From Puniceispirillum sp965657105 (GTDB lineage: Bacteria; Pseudomonadota; Alphaproteobacteria; Puniceispirillales; Puniceispirillaceae): a stretch of 13,867 nt of DNA. Position numbers and translations under genes: made by a program. The notes under the pieces are model-generated. The model had not been told where the DNA came from, did no database searches, and saw only the letters and a program-made list of their open reading frames with translations. Positions 6,533 through 13,533 of the stretch are shown piece after piece (the stretch's first letter is position 1; each line of letters opens with the position of its first letter). Location: the NCBI RefSeq assembly GCF_965657105.1, contig NZ_CBFHNB010000059.1, positions 1 through 13,867 of the forward strand. Direction: 5' to 3'.

Positions 6533-7249
6533 TTGACTGACCAGACGTCACAGCTTGGTAAAGCCGTATTTGTTGGCAACATTAAAGGTGGTGTTGGTAA
6601 AAGCACGATTGCTGTTTATCTGACAGATTATTTGCGCCATCGTTTCGCTGAACGCTCTATCATGCTGATTGATACTGATCCACAGGCGTCGGCTTTTGAA
6701 ATGCTGGAACCGCATAGTAATGGGTCTGATATCAAATTCCTGCCGGTTGGTGATCGCTATGATGGCGTTAATGTGACCACCCTTGATGGTATTTTGCGTC
6801 GCATGCTGGCTGAAGATAACTCATTGACCATCGTCGATACGGGTGCTGGCAAAATGGGTGATATCTGGCAGATGGCGATGATGTGCAACACAATGATTGT
6901 GCCAACATCAATGTCATGGACCGATTTACGTCCGACAATCGACTTCATCAAGGAAGTTGACGAGCGCAAGGCTGATTTTGGCCGGATAACACCACATGTG
7001 ATTGTTGTTCCTAACCGTACATCGCCAAGCCAACGTAATTTCAATGTGCTTGCAGAAGCCTTGCAAGAAGTGAATGCCATTATGGCACCGCCTATTTCGG
7101 ACTTGTCCGCTGCGCGATCACGAAGTGCTGATTTTGGTGGTATCAAGGCTGTTGAAGGTACGCGTTTTCATACTGAAATCGAACGGCTTGGTGAATTTAT
7201 TGTTGATTATGTTGTCAGCGGCGAACTCGATCGTATTTATCAGCAATAG
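6533..7249 (+). CDS. Orphan ParA/MinD-family ATPase
   Basis: A 238-residue P-loop ATPase. Deviant Walker A KGGVGKST at 18-25 (K18 and K23), the second motif LIDTDPQAS with D47 and D49, and the Walker B strand TIVDTGAG with D102 identify the ParA family. ParA-type proteins form ATP-dependent dimers on DNA or membranes and position cargo such as plasmids, chromosomes or protein complexes. No parB-like gene or centromere-like repeats accompany it, so its cargo is unknown. The start is TTG at 6533: an in-frame TAA at 6509-6511 with no ATG or GTG after it excludes a longer form, and GGGGGA at 6521-6526 is well placed. It is not MipZ-like in its P-loop surroundings as far as I can tell. It seems monocistronic, with 140 bases before the next gene. 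Confidence 0.88.
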   Translation: MTDQTSQLGKAVFVGNIKGGVGKSTIAVYLTDYLRHRFAERSIMLIDTDPQASAFEMLEPHSNGSDIKFLPVGDRYDGVNVTTLDGILRRMLAEDNSLTIVDTGAGKMGDIWQMAMMCNTMIVPTSMSWTDLRPTIDFIKEVDERKADFGRITPHVIVVPNRTSPSQRNFNVLAEALQEVNAIMAPPISDLSAARSRSADFGGIKAVEGTRFHTEIERLGEFIVDYVVSGELDRIYQQ

Positions 7250-7389
7250 TTGCCGCCCGCATGGGCATTTCGGTGTCATCATAGAGTGGCTTGGCTAGCT
7301 CAGGCGATAATAACAGGCAACTGGACGGGCTTTGCAAATTCCAATAGATTGGTTCTGTCGCACCCCGCGACGATTTTGGAGCATATTCA

Positions 7390-8661
7390 GTGCTGGCATA
7401 TTTTGATTCCTTGCGAAAGCGACCTGACGTTCTGCTGATGGTATTTGCCGCGGCGATGCCTATCTCGTTTTTGTCCTGGTCTTTGCTTCTCAATAATTTC
7501 ACCATCGAGGTGGCGTCTTTTACCGGGCGGGAAATCGGAATTTTGCAATCTCTTCGTGAAGTGCCGGGCTTTCTGTCATTTTTGGTTGTCTATATTCTTT
7601 TGGTGATTGCCGAACAAAGGCTGGCGTTTCTTTCATTGATAATATTGGGGGGTGGGGTGGCGATTACCGGCTATTTTCCAACCGCAATCGGGCTATATAT
7701 CACCACCATCATATCCTCTATTGGCTTTCATTATTACGAAACCTGTAATCAGTCGCTTGCCTTGCAATGGCTGGATAAAAAGACCGCGCCGGCTGTTCTG
7801 GGGCGTATTTACGGGATTGGTGCCACCGCACAGGTGCTGACCTTGGGGTCAATTTTCATTGTCTATTTTATTACCAGTGGACAGGTCTCATGGTCTTTTC
7901 TTGCTGATTCTACGGGCCTCGTTACATCGAATGACACCTATAATATGATATATGTGGCCACAGGCATGATAACAGCCATTTTGGCGCTTGCGGCGTGGAT
8001 TATCTTTCCGCATTTTACCGAAAAGGTGCGCCAGACACGCAAGATCGTCCTACGGCGGCGGTACTGGTTATATTATGGTCTGACCTTTCTGGCTGGGGCG
8101 CGGCGCCAGATTTTTCTGGTTTTTGCCAGCTTCCTCATGGTCGAAAAATTTGAATATTCCTTAATTCAGGTGACCGCGCTATTCCTGCTGAACGCGATAT
8201 TTAACATCTGGTTTGCGCCTATCGTTGGCCGTTTGATTGGCCGTATTGGCGAGCGCTCGGCACTGGTGTTTGAATATGTGGGGTTAGTCTGTGTATTTGT
8301 TGCTTATGCCTTTGTAGAGAATGGCACCATTGCCGCTGGCCTGTATGTGGTCGATCATATGTTTTTTGCATTTGCCATTGCCATCAAGACCTATTTTCAG
8401 AAAATTGGCGATCCGGCGGATATGGCCAGCACGGCCAGTGTTGCCTTTACCATAAATCACATTGCTGCGGTTGTGGTGCCGGTCAGCTTTGGCTTCTTGT
8501 GGTTGACCATGCCCGAAGCGGTATTTTTGGCAGGCGCAGGCATGGCCGCATTATCGCTGATACTATCGCTTAACGTGCCGCGGCATCCGGATGCAGGTAA
8601 TGAGGTTGTTTATGGTCCGCGGGGACAGGCTTTATCGCCAGCCACACAACCAGCTGAATGA
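7390..8661 (+). CDS. MFS-type transporter, substrate unknown
   Basis: A 423-residue, highly hydrophobic protein with about 12 membrane segments in two halves. A charged central loop (EKVRQTRKIVLRRR, around residues 209-222) separates them, which is the usual MFS layout. The loop GRLIGRIGERS near residue 277 resembles the G-x-x-x-D/G-R-x-G-R/E loop that follows the second helix of an MFS half. The start is GTG at 7390 with GGAG at 7378-7381 spaced 8 bases away; no better start fits. The C-terminal 30 residues are soluble. It faces the Rieske oxygenase gene tail to tail, so co-expression is not implied. I cannot assign a substrate. Confidence 0.85.
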   Translation: MLAYFDSLRKRPDVLLMVFAAAMPISFLSWSLLLNNFTIEVASFTGREIGILQSLREVPGFLSFLVVYILLVIAEQRLAFLSLIILGGGVAITGYFPTAIGLYITTIISSIGFHYYETCNQSLALQWLDKKTAPAVLGRIYGIGATAQVLTLGSIFIVYFITSGQVSWSFLADSTGLVTSNDTYNMIYVATGMITAILALAAWIIFPHFTEKVRQTRKIVLRRRYWLYYGLTFLAGARRQIFLVFASFLMVEKFEYSLIQVTALFLLNAIFNIWFAPIVGRLIGRIGERSALVFEYVGLVCVFVAYAFVENGTIAAGLYVVDHMFFAFAIAIKTYFQKIGDPADMASTASVAFTINHIAAVVVPVSFGFLWLTMPEAVFLAGAGMAALSLILSLNVPRHPDAGNEVVYGPRGQALSPATQPAE

Positions 8662-8671
8662 TATTCAGCTG
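8651..8671. terminator. Hairpin spanning the MFS stop codon between convergent genes
   Basis: CAGCTGAAT (8651-8659) and ATTCAGCTG (8663-8671) form a perfect 9-bp stem with a 3-base loop, and the TGA stop (8659-8661) lies inside it. It sits in the 29-base gap between the MFS gene and the opposing oxygenase gene. No T-run follows on either strand, so it is not a standard intrinsic terminator; it may still stabilise 3' ends or block read-through between the convergent transcripts. Confidence 0.4.
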
Positions 8672-8690
8672 CTGGACATCTGATCCGCGC

Positions 8691-9824
8691 TCAGACGCTT
8701 AGTTCGCGTGCCACCCATTTATGGAAATGATAGGTTGACTCGTCCATAACCGCAGAAAATTTACCGCCATCATAGGCAGGTGCCTTGCGCCCTTTTTGCA
8801 TGCCTTCGACAACTGATATGTCTTCACTGAATACGGTTTGCCACATGCGGGCATTAGTGGCGCGCATCTCGGCATAATCATCGCTCAGGGCTAGGGGGTC
8901 GGTATAGTAAAGTTCAATCTGTTCATGGGTGTGGCCTGTGCCATCGGGGGTCAGCAAAATATTGAAATAATGATCCTTATGCACCCCAAGCAGGACATTC
9001 GGAAATAAGGCCACATATTCCGCGCCTGTATCCCATTGGCTTGACAGCTTGTCGAATGTCGGGAAGCGCGCGCCAGTGTCGGACACCTGCGGCGCATAGA
9101 CCGTTGTGCCTTGTCCGGCATAATTGTCATGATCGAGGATATTATAATGGTCTTCGAGCCGTGAATAGCTGTTCAGGTCAGGGTGAATGAAGGGCAGATG
9201 ATAGGCTTCGCAATAATTTTCAACTGCCAGCTTCCAGTTACATGCCAGATCGAAGCTAAAAGATGAATCGGCACCGCCATGATATAGCGGCTGGTCAAAT
9301 TCACGCCAGCGCTCGATCAAAGCGGCCATCTGTGTGGTGAATGCGGGCGCATCTCCGCCGACATTGACAAAAACAATATCGTTCCAGACATGCGAGCGCA
9401 CTTTGTTCAGGGGGTAATCGCAATGCTGCACGCTGTCCAGCGTATCAATATTCGGGCCGCCAATATGCGGGGTTTTACGCAGATTACCATCAAGGTCATA
9501 GCTCCACGCATGATAAGGACAGGTGATCGGGCCGCGCAACTGCTGGGGCGCATCAATCAGAATCATGCCGCGATGTCTACATACATTTTGGAACACATTT
9601 ATATCGCCATTCTGAGTGCGTACCATAATCATCGGAATACCGAGAAAGTTTAGCGGCTTGACCATGCCGGGGTTGGCAACATCTTTGCCAAAGCCGATAG
9701 CGGCCCAGTTATTGCGGAATAGGGTGTCTTGTTCATGCTTGTATATCTGTTCGTCTATATAACATGCGTTCGGCAAACCGTTGGCGTGCTCGATAGGAGC
9801 GCTAACATTACTAAGATCAAGCAT
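8691..9824 (-). CDS. Rieske non-haem iron oxygenase, alpha subunit (quaternary-amine type likely)
   Basis: A 377-residue oxygenase. The N-terminal Rieske domain has C82-x-H84 (CRHRG) and C102-x2-H105 (CPYHAW), binding the [2Fe-2S] cluster. The catalytic domain has NYCEAYHLPFIHP at 203-215 with iron ligands H209 and H214, and a third ligand candidate D335 in SEDISVVEGM. The bridging position, Asp in most ring-hydroxylating dioxygenases, is Glu (E206), as in carnitine and related quaternary-ammonium oxygenases such as CntA. So demethylation or C-N cleavage of a methylated amine is more likely than aromatic ring attack, though this is inference. No ferredoxin reductase gene is adjacent, so electrons must come from elsewhere. 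ATG 9824 has GGAGGT just upstream and is preferred to a longer frame reaching 9896, whose 24 extra residues look non-coding. Confidence 0.9.
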   Translation of the reverse strand: MLDLSNVSAPIEHANGLPNACYIDEQIYKHEQDTLFRNNWAAIGFGKDVANPGMVKPLNFLGIPMIMVRTQNGDINVFQNVCRHRGMILIDAPQQLRGPITCPYHAWSYDLDGNLRKTPHIGGPNIDTLDSVQHCDYPLNKVRSHVWNDIVFVNVGGDAPAFTTQMAALIERWREFDQPLYHGGADSSFSFDLACNWKLAVENYCEAYHLPFIHPDLNSYSRLEDHYNILDHDNYAGQGTTVYAPQVSDTGARFPTFDKLSSQWDTGAEYVALFPNVLLGVHKDHYFNILLTPDGTGHTHEQIELYYTDPLALSDDYAEMRATNARMWQTVFSEDISVVEGMQKGRKAPAYDGGKFSAVMDESTYHFHKWVARELSV

Positions 9825-9847
9825 TAGAACCTCCATTTCTGTATTAC

Positions 9848-9861
9848 TTCGGCAAGCCGAA
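9848..9861. promoter_or_regulatory. Palindrome in the oxygenase leader; candidate operator
   Basis: TTCGGC (9848-9853) and GCCGAA (9856-9861) are perfect complements with 2 bases between, placed 24 bases before the oxygenase ATG and just upstream of its ribosome binding site. Reading leftward, a perfect TTGACA lies at 9889-9884, upstream of it, although no good -10 is found at 17 bases. A second, weaker repeat, GTCTG-TT-CAGAC, lies at 9906-9917. The position suits a repressor of a substrate-induced gene, but the regulator is not visible in this window. Confidence 0.45.
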
Positions 9862-10001
9862 TGGAATTTAGACAATATACTTGTGTCAAACGCCAAGATA
9901 CGATTGTCTGTTCAGACTGCGGCGTTACAAGTCGCTTTTAAGTAAATTACCATATTATGACCCCCGCCGTGCCCCCACTGGGACCGAACAAGTGAGATTA
10001 T

Positions 10002-11414
10002 ATGACCAACGCCGCTTTTATATTTGACCCACAAACCATTCATACGGCTTTGGATGAGCGATTTTATCGTGTTGTGAAGCCAGCGACATTTCCCAATCAT
10101 ATAATCCGTTACCGCAATCAGGATGCGGCAAATTCGGTTGGGCTTGCGGATCTGTCTGATACAGCTTGGAGCGATCATTTCGGGCGGTTTGTGCCGTTTG
10201 AAGGCAGTTTTTCAGCGCCTTTGGCATTGTGCTATCATGGCCATCAATTCGGTCATTATAACCCCGAGCTTGGCGATGGGCGCGGCTTTCTGTTTGCTCA
10301 GGCGCGCGCCACAGATGGTCGTCTGTTGGATATGGGAACAAAAGGCTCGGGCACAACGCCTTTTTCGCGCTCCGCCGATGGCCGTTTGACGCTGAAAGGT
10401 GCCGTGCGTGAAATTCTGGCAACAGAAATGCTACAGGCGCTTGGCGTTACAACATCAAAGACTCTGTCGGTTATTGAAACTGGTGAAGCACTAACACGTC
10501 ATGACGAACCATCCCCAACACGATCGGCTGTTATGGTGCGGCTATCGCACAGCCATATCCGCATTGGCAGCTTTCAGCGGTTGTCCTTCATGGATGATGC
10601 CGATGGCATAGAAACCCTCACACGCCATGTTGTGCGGCATTATTATGCTGATGATCCGGTGCTTGATCCGGCGGCTGATTTTGACCAGCTGGTGCCACTA
10701 TTTTTGCAAAAGGTTGCCACATCTATCGCCACTACAGCAGGCCAGTGGCTAGCGGCTGGCTTTGTGCATGGCGTCTTGAATACGGATAATTTCAATATTA
10801 CCGGCGAAAGTTTTGATTACGGGCCCTGGCGATTTTTGCCGCATTTTGACCCTGGGCTTGTCGCTGCCTATTTTGATGAGACAGGCCGCTATGCCTATGG
10901 GCGTCAGGCGGATGCGGCCTTATGGGCGGTATGCCGCTTGGCTGATTGCTTTGTCCGCTTTGTCGCCAAGGATGTGATCGAGGATCGTCTGCGTGGCTTT
11001 TTCGCCGATATGGAAGTCAGTCTGGCGCGTCAGCTGCAATGGCGGCTTGGTATAGCGCTTGATGACCAGACCCAGGCAGCTGCGTTATGCCAGCATCTTT
11101 TCACCGCCGCCAAAGCTAGCAAGCTGGGCTTTGACCAGATTTTCCATGATCTATATGGCGGTGCTGATCGTGTTGGCACCTATGGCACTGATACGTGGAA
11201 GCCATTACTGGATATTATGACGGCGTCAAAACCAATTCATGATATGACGCATCCGCATTTTGCCCGCGCCGATGCGGTATCGATGACGATTGACGAGGTC
11301 GAGGCAATCTGGGCACCCATAGCCGAGGCTGATGATTGGTCAGCTTTGACGCGCAAGCTCGACGATATCAAAAGCCTGCGCGCGGCGCTTGCAGGGGCAG
11401 GTAGCACTGCGTAA
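10002..11414 (+). CDS. selO: SelO-family protein AMPylase (pseudokinase, YdiU)
   Basis: A 470-residue SelO/YdiU protein. The family motifs run in order: YHGHQFG at 78-84, LGDGRG at 90-95, GTKGSGTTPFSR at 112-123 with ATP-binding K114, REILATEM at 136-143 with E137, then NTDN at 260-263 and FDYGPW from 271. D262 and N263, followed by D272 ten residues later, match the catalytic and metal-binding spacing of SelO. SelO uses ATP to attach AMP to Ser/Thr/Tyr of target proteins and is linked to oxidative-stress responses. Odd: the C-terminal third lacks the family's NPK-x-x-LRNY-type segment and the final Cys-containing tail, ending in ...AALAGAGSTA. The start ATG 10002 has only a weak GTGAG before it. 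The gene converges on the Lrp-type regulator with a 6-base gap. Confidence 0.93.
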   Translation: MTNAAFIFDPQTIHTALDERFYRVVKPATFPNHIIRYRNQDAANSVGLADLSDTAWSDHFGRFVPFEGSFSAPLALCYHGHQFGHYNPELGDGRGFLFAQARATDGRLLDMGTKGSGTTPFSRSADGRLTLKGAVREILATEMLQALGVTTSKTLSVIETGEALTRHDEPSPTRSAVMVRLSHSHIRIGSFQRLSFMDDADGIETLTRHVVRHYYADDPVLDPAADFDQLVPLFLQKVATSIATTAGQWLAAGFVHGVLNTDNFNITGESFDYGPWRFLPHFDPGLVAAYFDETGRYAYGRQADAALWAVCRLADCFVRFVAKDVIEDRLRGFFADMEVSLARQLQWRLGIALDDQTQAAALCQHLFTAAKASKLGFDQIFHDLYGGADRVGTYGTDTWKPLLDIMTASKPIHDMTHPHFARADAVSMTIDEVEAIWAPIAEADDWSALTRKLDDIKSLRAALAGAGSTA

Positions 11415-11420
11415 TCATGC

Positions 11421-11879
11421 CTAGGCCAGCGAGGCCTGCATGCCGCGATTCATCACCTCGCGCAGAATGAAGCTACTTTCCATGCGCAGAACATGCGGCA
11501 AGGCGGATAGATATTCAGCATGAATTCGGCCAAAATCGGCAACGTCGCGGGCGGATACGCGCAAGATATAATCATTTTCCCCAGCGATCAGGAAACAAGC
11601 CAGAACCTGGGGGATTTTGGCCACTTCAGCTTCGAATTCGGCCATCATATCGGCGGATTGTCCATGCAGGGTGATCTGCATAAGCACCAGAACATCATGC
11701 CCCAGCTTCGAGGCGTCGAGCGCCGCATAATAGCCCGCAATGACGCCTGACTTTTCTAATTGTGATACACGCCGCAGACAGGCAGAAGGCGACAGCCCCA
11801 CATCGGCTGCTAGCTCAACATTTGAAATACGTGCGTTATTTTGTAACGCGCCGAGAATCGTAAGATCAATTTTATCCAT
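11421..11879 (-). CDS. Lrp/AsnC-family transcriptional regulator, probable regulator of ald
   Basis: A 152-residue Lrp/AsnC protein. Residues 1 to about 50 hold the winged helix-turn-helix: MDKIDLTILGALQNNAR, then VELAADVGLSPSACLRRVSQ with the recognition helix at about 30-42. Residues about 62-142 form the RAM effector-binding domain, with the GENDY turn at 100-104. ATG 11879 is preferred to the TTG at 11921: it gives the standard N-terminus and has AGGTG 4 bases upstream. It is divergent from alanine dehydrogenase, with 205 bases between the start codons. This is the arrangement of AldR-type regulators, which respond to alanine and switch on ald, so that role is likely but inferred. Confidence 0.92.
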   Translation of the reverse strand: MDKIDLTILGALQNNARISNVELAADVGLSPSACLRRVSQLEKSGVIAGYYAALDASKLGHDVLVLMQITLHGQSADMMAEFEAEVAKIPQVLACFLIAGENDYILRVSARDVADFGRIHAEYLSALPHVLRMESSFILREVMNRGMQASLA

Positions 11880-11951
11880 ATCGCACCTATGATCCGCATT
11901 TCTAATGAACAATGAATTCAAAAACAGAACTTTGTTGCGTGTTTTTCAGAA

Positions 11952-11967
11952 AATAACGAATTTTATT
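11952..11967. promoter_or_regulatory. A+T-rich inverted repeat in the regulator/ald divergent region; weak Lrp-type site candidate
   Basis: AATAA (11952-11956) and TTATT (11963-11967) flank a 6-base core, giving a 16-bp A+T-rich symmetric site of the size Lrp-family proteins bind. It lies 72 bases from the regulator ATG and 117 from the ald ATG. In such an A+T-rich stretch chance symmetry is common, so this is only a candidate. No clear -35/-10 pair for ald was found. Confidence 0.25.
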
Positions 11968-12051
11968 TATCATTATAGTAATACACCACAATAAAAAGCA
12001 AGGAAATGCCGCAGGTTTTTGAATATTATACACATATAGTCATTAACAAAT

Positions 12052-12066
12052 CTTGGCGCGGCCAAG
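12052..12066 (+). promoter_or_regulatory. Perfect hairpin in the ald leader just before the ribosome binding site
   Basis: CTTGGC (12052-12057) and GCCAAG (12061-12066) pair perfectly around a GCG loop. The hairpin ends 6 bases before GAGGAG (12073-12078), the ribosome binding site of ald. It could be an operator for the divergent regulator or an mRNA structure that affects ald translation or stability; the sequence does not decide between these. Confidence 0.4.
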
Positions 12067-12084
12067 GGGTATGAGGAGCTTGTC

Positions 12085-13179
12085 ATGCTTGTAGGTGTTC
12101 CAAAGGAAATAAAGACTAGAGAATTTCGCGTCGGCCTTGTGCCATCATCAGTTGCCGAGCTTGTTGGTCGCGGCCATAAGGTTCTGGTTGAAACCAATGC
12201 GGGTGCTGGAATTGGCGCGGGCGATGATGCCTATCGTGCTGTCGGTGCCGAGATCGCGGCCACTGCCGCCGACGTGTTCGCCGCCGCCGAGATGATCGTC
12301 AAGGTCAAAGAGCCACAGCCATCTGAATGGGTACAGCTATCATCCGATCAGATTCTGTTTACCTATCTGCATCTGGCGGCTGATGCGCCGCAGGCTTATG
12401 GGCTGGTTGATTCTGGCTGTACGGCCATTGCCTATGAAACCATCACCGATGATCAGGGCGGCTTACCGTTGCTGGCACCGATGAGCGAAGTTGCTGGCCG
12501 CTTGGCGGTTGTCGAAGGCGCGTCTCATCTAAAGGCGAATGCTGGCGGTCGTGGGATCCTGATTTCGGGCGTCCCAGGCACGGCACCTGCCGAGGTGGTC
12601 ATCATTGGTGGCGGCGTTGTGGGTGTGAATGCGGCGAAGATGGCTGTTGGGCTAGGCGCGCGGGTCACGGTATTTGACCGGTCGGTGCCACGTTTGCGGT
12701 ATCTGTCGGATATTTTCGGTAACGCGATCAGCACCCGCTATTCAAATAGTGCGGTTCTGGCCGAAGCGGTCAAACAGGCTGACATGGTGATTGGTGCGGT
12801 TTTGATTCCGGGGGCGAGTGCGCCCCAGCTGATCACCCGTGCCCAGCTATCGGGCATGAAGCCGGGCGCGGTGCTGGTTGATGTGGCGATCGATCAGGGC
12901 GGCTGTTTCGAAACGTCAAAGCCAACCACGCATGATGATCCGACCTATATCATTGATGATATTGTGCATTATTGTGTTGCCAATATGCCGGGTTCGGTGC
13001 CGCGCACCTCGTCCGAGGCGTTGAATAACGCGACCTTGCCGCATGTGCTGGCGCTGGCTGACAAGGGCGTTGCCGCGCTTGATGATGATCCGCATTTGAT
13101 GCGCGGTCTGAATGTGCGCAAAGGCGAGATTGTGTATCAGGCGGTGCTTGATGCGCTAGGGTCGCGTTCGGCGGCTTAG
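12085..13179 (+). CDS. ald: Alanine dehydrogenase (NAD-dependent)
   Basis: A 364-residue enzyme for the reversible conversion of L-alanine, NAD+ and water to pyruvate, NADH and ammonia. The N-terminus MLVGVPKEIKTREFRVGL is diagnostic. Known active-site positions fall where expected: R15, K75 (KVKEP) and H96 (YLHLA), with MSEVAGR at 133-139. The NAD-binding Rossmann motif is GGGVVG at 175-180, ending with D198, the acidic residue that selects NAD over NADP. Conserved VDVAIDQGGCFET and YCVANMPGSVPRT segments follow. The length is close to the usual 370 residues. ATG 12085 has GAGGAG 6 bases upstream. It is divergent from the Lrp/AsnC gene, and a strong terminator follows 28 bases after the stop. 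Confidence 0.96.
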   Translation: MLVGVPKEIKTREFRVGLVPSSVAELVGRGHKVLVETNAGAGIGAGDDAYRAVGAEIAATAADVFAAAEMIVKVKEPQPSEWVQLSSDQILFTYLHLAADAPQAYGLVDSGCTAIAYETITDDQGGLPLLAPMSEVAGRLAVVEGASHLKANAGGRGILISGVPGTAPAEVVIIGGGVVGVNAAKMAVGLGARVTVFDRSVPRLRYLSDIFGNAISTRYSNSAVLAEAVKQADMVIGAVLIPGASAPQLITRAQLSGMKPGAVLVDVAIDQGGCFETSKPTTHDDPTYIIDDIVHYCVANMPGSVPRTSSEALNNATLPHVLALADKGVAALDDDPHLMRGLNVRKGEIVYQAVLDALGSRSAA

Positions 13180-13207
13180 ACTGAACAATGTGTTTCCTCC
13201 TGGAAAT

Positions 13208-13239
13208 GGGGACGGCTTTGCGGCTGTCCCCCTTTTTTT
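13208..13239 (+). terminator. Rho-independent terminator of ald
   Basis: GGGGAC (13208-13213) pairs with GTCCCC (13226-13231). The stem extends inward by four pairs, two of them G-T, to a 4-base loop, and seven Ts follow at 13233-13239. It lies 28 bases after the ald stop codon and separates ald from the tRNA transcription unit. Confidence 0.9.
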
Positions 13240-13245
13240 GGCCAG

Positions 13246-13263
13246 AACCCCGAAAAAGGGGTT
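13246..13263. repeat. Inverted repeat overlapping the tRNA promoter -35
   Basis: AACCCC (13246-13251) and GGGGTT (13258-13263) are perfect complements around GAAAAA. No T-run follows on the plus strand and none follows on the minus strand after the hairpin, so it is not a second terminator. Its right arm shares two bases with the -35 box of the tRNA promoter, so it may be a regulator site or simply a structural repeat. Confidence 0.5.
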
Positions 13264-13290
13264 GACCAATTCGCCGCATTAGAAGATAAC
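13262..13290 (+). promoter_or_regulatory. Sigma-70-type promoter for tRNA-Ala
   Basis: TTGACC (13262-13267, 5 of 6 to consensus) is followed after exactly 17 bases by GATAAC (13285-13290, 4 of 6). Transcription would start near 13297, giving a leader of about 54 bases before the tRNA. Placement between the ald terminator and the tRNA supports it. Confidence 0.6.
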
Positions 13291-13350
13291 CGCCCTGTTC
13301 TGGTGATGCACCGGACATCCCAAAGGTCACGCCTTACCATGGGCGAATGT

Positions 13351-13426
13351 GGGGCCATAGCTCAGCTGGGAGAGCGCGTGCTTTGCAAGCATGAGGTCGT
13401 CGGTTCGATCCCGTCTGGCTCCACCA
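13351..13426 (+). tRNA. tRNA-Ala (anticodon UGC), with encoded CCA
   Basis: A 76-base tRNA folds completely. The acceptor stem GGGGCCA pairs with TGGCTCC (one G-T pair), followed by discriminator A and CCA encoded at 13424-13426. The anticodon stem CGTGC/GCATG holds the loop TTTGCAA with anticodon TGC at 13384-13386, and the T arm contains GGTTCGATCC. It reads GCA and, by wobble, other alanine codons. It stands alone with its own promoter, although in many bacteria this tRNA is located inside the rRNA operon spacer. No rRNA sequence is next to it. I see no terminator motif with a long T-run before the next gene. Confidence 0.97.
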
Positions 13427-13533
13427 TCCTTTCTTCGTTACATAGCTTGAGTTTGCGGCGTTTTTGGCAGGGGATTTTGCGCATTAGCGGAAAATTAACC
13501 TCGTGCTGTTAGGCTGAGTGCAGGAGGACGCAA

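Noticed and set aside
6757..7146. 129-residue minus-strand open frame
   Set aside because: Antisense shadow of the ParA-like gene, which carries the family motifs.
7255..7266. GCCC-GCAT-GGGC after the ParA-like gene as a terminator
   Set aside because: The stem is only four pairs and no T-run follows.
9825..9896. Longer N-terminus of the oxygenase (24 more residues)
   Set aside because: GGAGGT sits directly before ATG 9824, and the added stretch would translate through the palindrome region.
10018..10422. 134-residue minus-strand open frame
   Set aside because: It lies wholly inside selO, whose motifs are clear in the plus strand, and has no ribosome binding site or recognisable domain.
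11423..11437. AGGCC/GGCCT repeat between selO and the Lrp-type gene as a bidirectional terminator
   Set aside because: Short 5-bp stem inside the regulator's coding end, without T-runs.
11880..11921. Longer N-terminus of the Lrp-type regulator from a TTG
   Set aside because: The family N-terminus begins at MDKIDL, and ATG 11879 has its own ribosome binding site.
12950..13330. 126-residue minus-strand open frame
   Set aside because: It runs across the ald 3' end, its terminator and the tRNA promoter, and has low-complexity Arg/His/Pro/Ala content.
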